Assembly (NCBI GenBank): GCA_018240895.1
Contig: JAFEEX010000004.1
Location: 41,370-105,369 of the forward strand
DNA from: Pseudomonadota bacterium
GTDB taxonomy: Bacteria > Pseudomonadota > Alphaproteobacteria > Sphingomonadales > Sphingomonadaceae
Reading direction: 5' to 3'
Length of the DNA: 64,000 nt
Part shown: in pieces, positions 62,895 to 64,000 of the stretch
Numbering within the stretch: the stretch's first letter is position 1
How the letters are laid out: every line of letters begins with the position of its first letter
Program-made: the position numbers and the translations under genes
The notes under the pieces: model-generated
What the model was told of the DNA's origin: nothing
What the model saw: the letters and a program-made list of their open reading frames with translations, nothing else
Database searches by the model: none

Positions 62895-63704
62895 ATGGCG
62901 ATGAGCCACAGGACCATTTTCATCACCGGCGGGGCGTCCGGCATTGGCCGGGCGGTGGCGCAGCGCTTTGCCCGCGAGGGGTGGTTTATCGGCCTGGCCG
63001 ACATTGACGAGGCAGGGATGCGCGCCACCGCGGCGCTGCTGCCCGCCGGGGCCAGTTCGGTTCACCGGCTTGACGTGCGCGACCGGGCGGCGTGGGACGC
63101 CGCGCTGGCGGATTGCGCCGCTGCCGCCGGGGGGCGGATCGACGTGGTGTTCAACAATGCCGGCATCCCGCTGGGCGGCAACCTGATTGACAACACGCCG
63201 GCGGAAATCGAACGCTGTCTGGACATCAATCTGAAAGGCGTTCTGTTCGGCGCCCAGGCCGCCTATCCCTGGCTGAAGGCCAGCGCACCGGGTTCCTGCC
63301 TGCTTAACACCGCCAGCGCGGCGGGGATTTATGGAATGCCGGGCACGTCGGTTTATGCCACGACCAAGTTCGGCGTCCGCGCGCTGACCGAGGCGCTGGA
63401 CGGCGAATGGTTTGACGATGGTATCAAGGTGGCCAGCCTGATGCCCGCCTTCATCGACACCCCGCTGCTTGACCACACCGCCAATCAGGGCAGCAATGAG
63501 GGAATCCGCGAGCGGGTGAGCGAAGCCGGGCTGGAAATCACTCCGGTCAGCGCGGTTGCCGATGCCGCCTGGAACGCGGTTCACGGCGATGCGCTTCATA
63601 CCCGGGTGGGCAAGACCGCTGACCGGCTGGCCTTCGCCAGCAGGTGGCTGCCGGGACGACTGCGGAAACAGGCGCGAACGGCGTTGAAGCCGCTGGGGGA
63701 GTAG
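62895..63704 (+). CDS. Short-chain dehydrogenase/reductase
   Basis: Classical SDR of 269 residues. Cofactor motif TGGASGIG at residues 11-18, NNAG at 87-90, and the catalytic Tyr154/Lys158 in SVYATTKFG with the Ser near residue 141. The Asp in GLADIDEAG (residue 36 or 38) favours NAD over NADP. The C-terminal 50 residues are longer and basic (RWLPGRLRKQARTAL), which may favour membrane association. Substrate unknown. ATG 62895 preferred; ATG 62901 is close. A MITE-like element begins 4 bases after the stop. Confidence 0.85.
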   Translation: MAMSHRTIFITGGASGIGRAVAQRFAREGWFIGLADIDEAGMRATAALLPAGASSVHRLDVRDRAAWDAALADCAAAAGGRIDVVFNNAGIPLGGNLIDNTPAEIERCLDINLKGVLFGAQAAYPWLKASAPGSCLLNTASAAGIYGMPGTSVYATTKFGVRALTEALDGEWFDDGIKVASLMPAFIDTPLLDHTANQGSNEGIRERVSEAGLEITPVSAVADAAWNAVHGDALHTRVGKTADRLAFASRWLPGRLRKQARTALKPLGE

Positions 63705-63707
63705 AAT

Positions 63708-63980
63708 CTAGAGCCTGTCCTGATTAGGTTGATCCACCGGGACGGAGCCGATTTTGGTTCGTGGGGAGGCGCGAGGAGTGAGCGATGCCGTAGCATCGTG
63801 ATCGACGAGCAACGCTGCCACGGGCCAAAATCGGCCCGCCGCTACGCGGTCGCCCGAGGAAATCCGCTGGAGGGCGTCGCATCGCTTGCAGGGGCAACCA
63901 GCCCCTGCGGCGCTCTGCTCCTACCCAGCGGATTTCTTCGGGCGATCACGGTGTATCAACCTAATCAGGACAGGCTCTAG
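63708..63980. mobile_element. MITE-like element with 26-bp terminal inverted repeats
   Basis: Element of 273 bases bounded by perfect 26-bp inverted repeats (63708-63733 and 63955-63980), core GAGCCTGTCCTGATTAGG, extending imperfectly to about 34 bp. It is flanked by CTAG on both sides, which could be a target duplication or part of the arm. No open frame encodes a transposase. Inside, GCCGATTTTGG (63747-63757) is repeated inverted at 63825-63835. Terminal GAGCCTGTC resembles the ends of some IS5-family elements, so a non-autonomous derivative mobilised by such a transposase is likely. Confidence 0.75.
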
Positions 63981-64000
63981 GTGTGGAGCCTCAACAGGTT

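Overview
This is a GC-rich chromosomal window that looks like an alphaproteobacterium of the order Sphingomonadales (Novosphingobium/Sphingobium-like). The evidence is the gene complement and order of the dcw cluster, the long acidic FtsZ tail, a large TonB-dependent receptor, a PEPxxWA-type CTERM protein, the cobA-DUF2849-cysI-DUF934-cysH sulfur operon, and short palindromic intergenic repeats of types I associate with sphingomonads. The genus call is inference; no rRNA lies in the window.

Layout. 1-6.3 kb: end of a queuosine-precursor transporter gene, a small secreted-protein/PspC pair, recF, and the tesA / ybbA-ybbP-like arrangement. 6.3-15.3 kb: DUF805 protein, TonB receptor, typA, a repeat-bearing secreted protein, a glycosyltransferase, a membrane protein and rarA. 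15.3-17.8 kb is the most accessory-looking part: a BrnT-type toxin with an unusual partner (BrnA-like N-terminus plus a DUF1508/YegP-like C-terminus), a divergent DUF429-like gene, tRNA-Thr and a lower-GC PEP-CTERM gene. 17.9-22.9 kb: a paired acyl-CoA dehydrogenase locus, a large inverted repeat, kynA-kynU-like genes and queF. 22.9-31.3 kb: a Pro/Ala-rich membrane protein, sseA, metC-like, an MscS channel and the assimilatory sulfite/sulfate reduction operon. 31.3-38 kb: an epimerase-like SDR with proB, obgE, tRNA-Ala, a lipoprotein, a Bax-inhibitor-1 family protein, proC and a YbjN protein.

38-59.3 kb is a complete division/cell-wall (dcw) cluster on the minus strand, transcribed from high to low coordinates: mraZ-rsmH-ftsL-ftsI-murE-murF-mraY-murD-ftsW-murG-murC-murB-ddl-ftsQ-ftsA-ftsZ, then a TPR-SPOR protein. 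Nearly every junction is a 1- or 4-base start/stop overlap. Two of the few open gaps (murG-murC and murB-ddl), and the 5' end of murB itself, carry palindromic repeats. 59.6-63.7 kb holds a DUF4350-like protein, cysK, a 2Fe-2S ferredoxin, an AlkA-like glycosylase and an SDR. The window ends with a MITE-like element with 26-bp perfect terminal inverted repeats.

Functionally most of the window is housekeeping: peptidoglycan precursor synthesis and septation, sulfur assimilation (cobA/cysI/cysH, cysK, sseA, metC), proline synthesis (proB, proC) and tRNA modification (queF plus transporter). The points most worth a second look are the BrnT partner with a DUF1508 domain, the palindromic element read through in frame at the N-terminus of MurB, the periodic GGGA repeats upstream of mraZ, the repeat families and the terminal MITE. 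No phage, CRISPR array or complete insertion sequence was seen.
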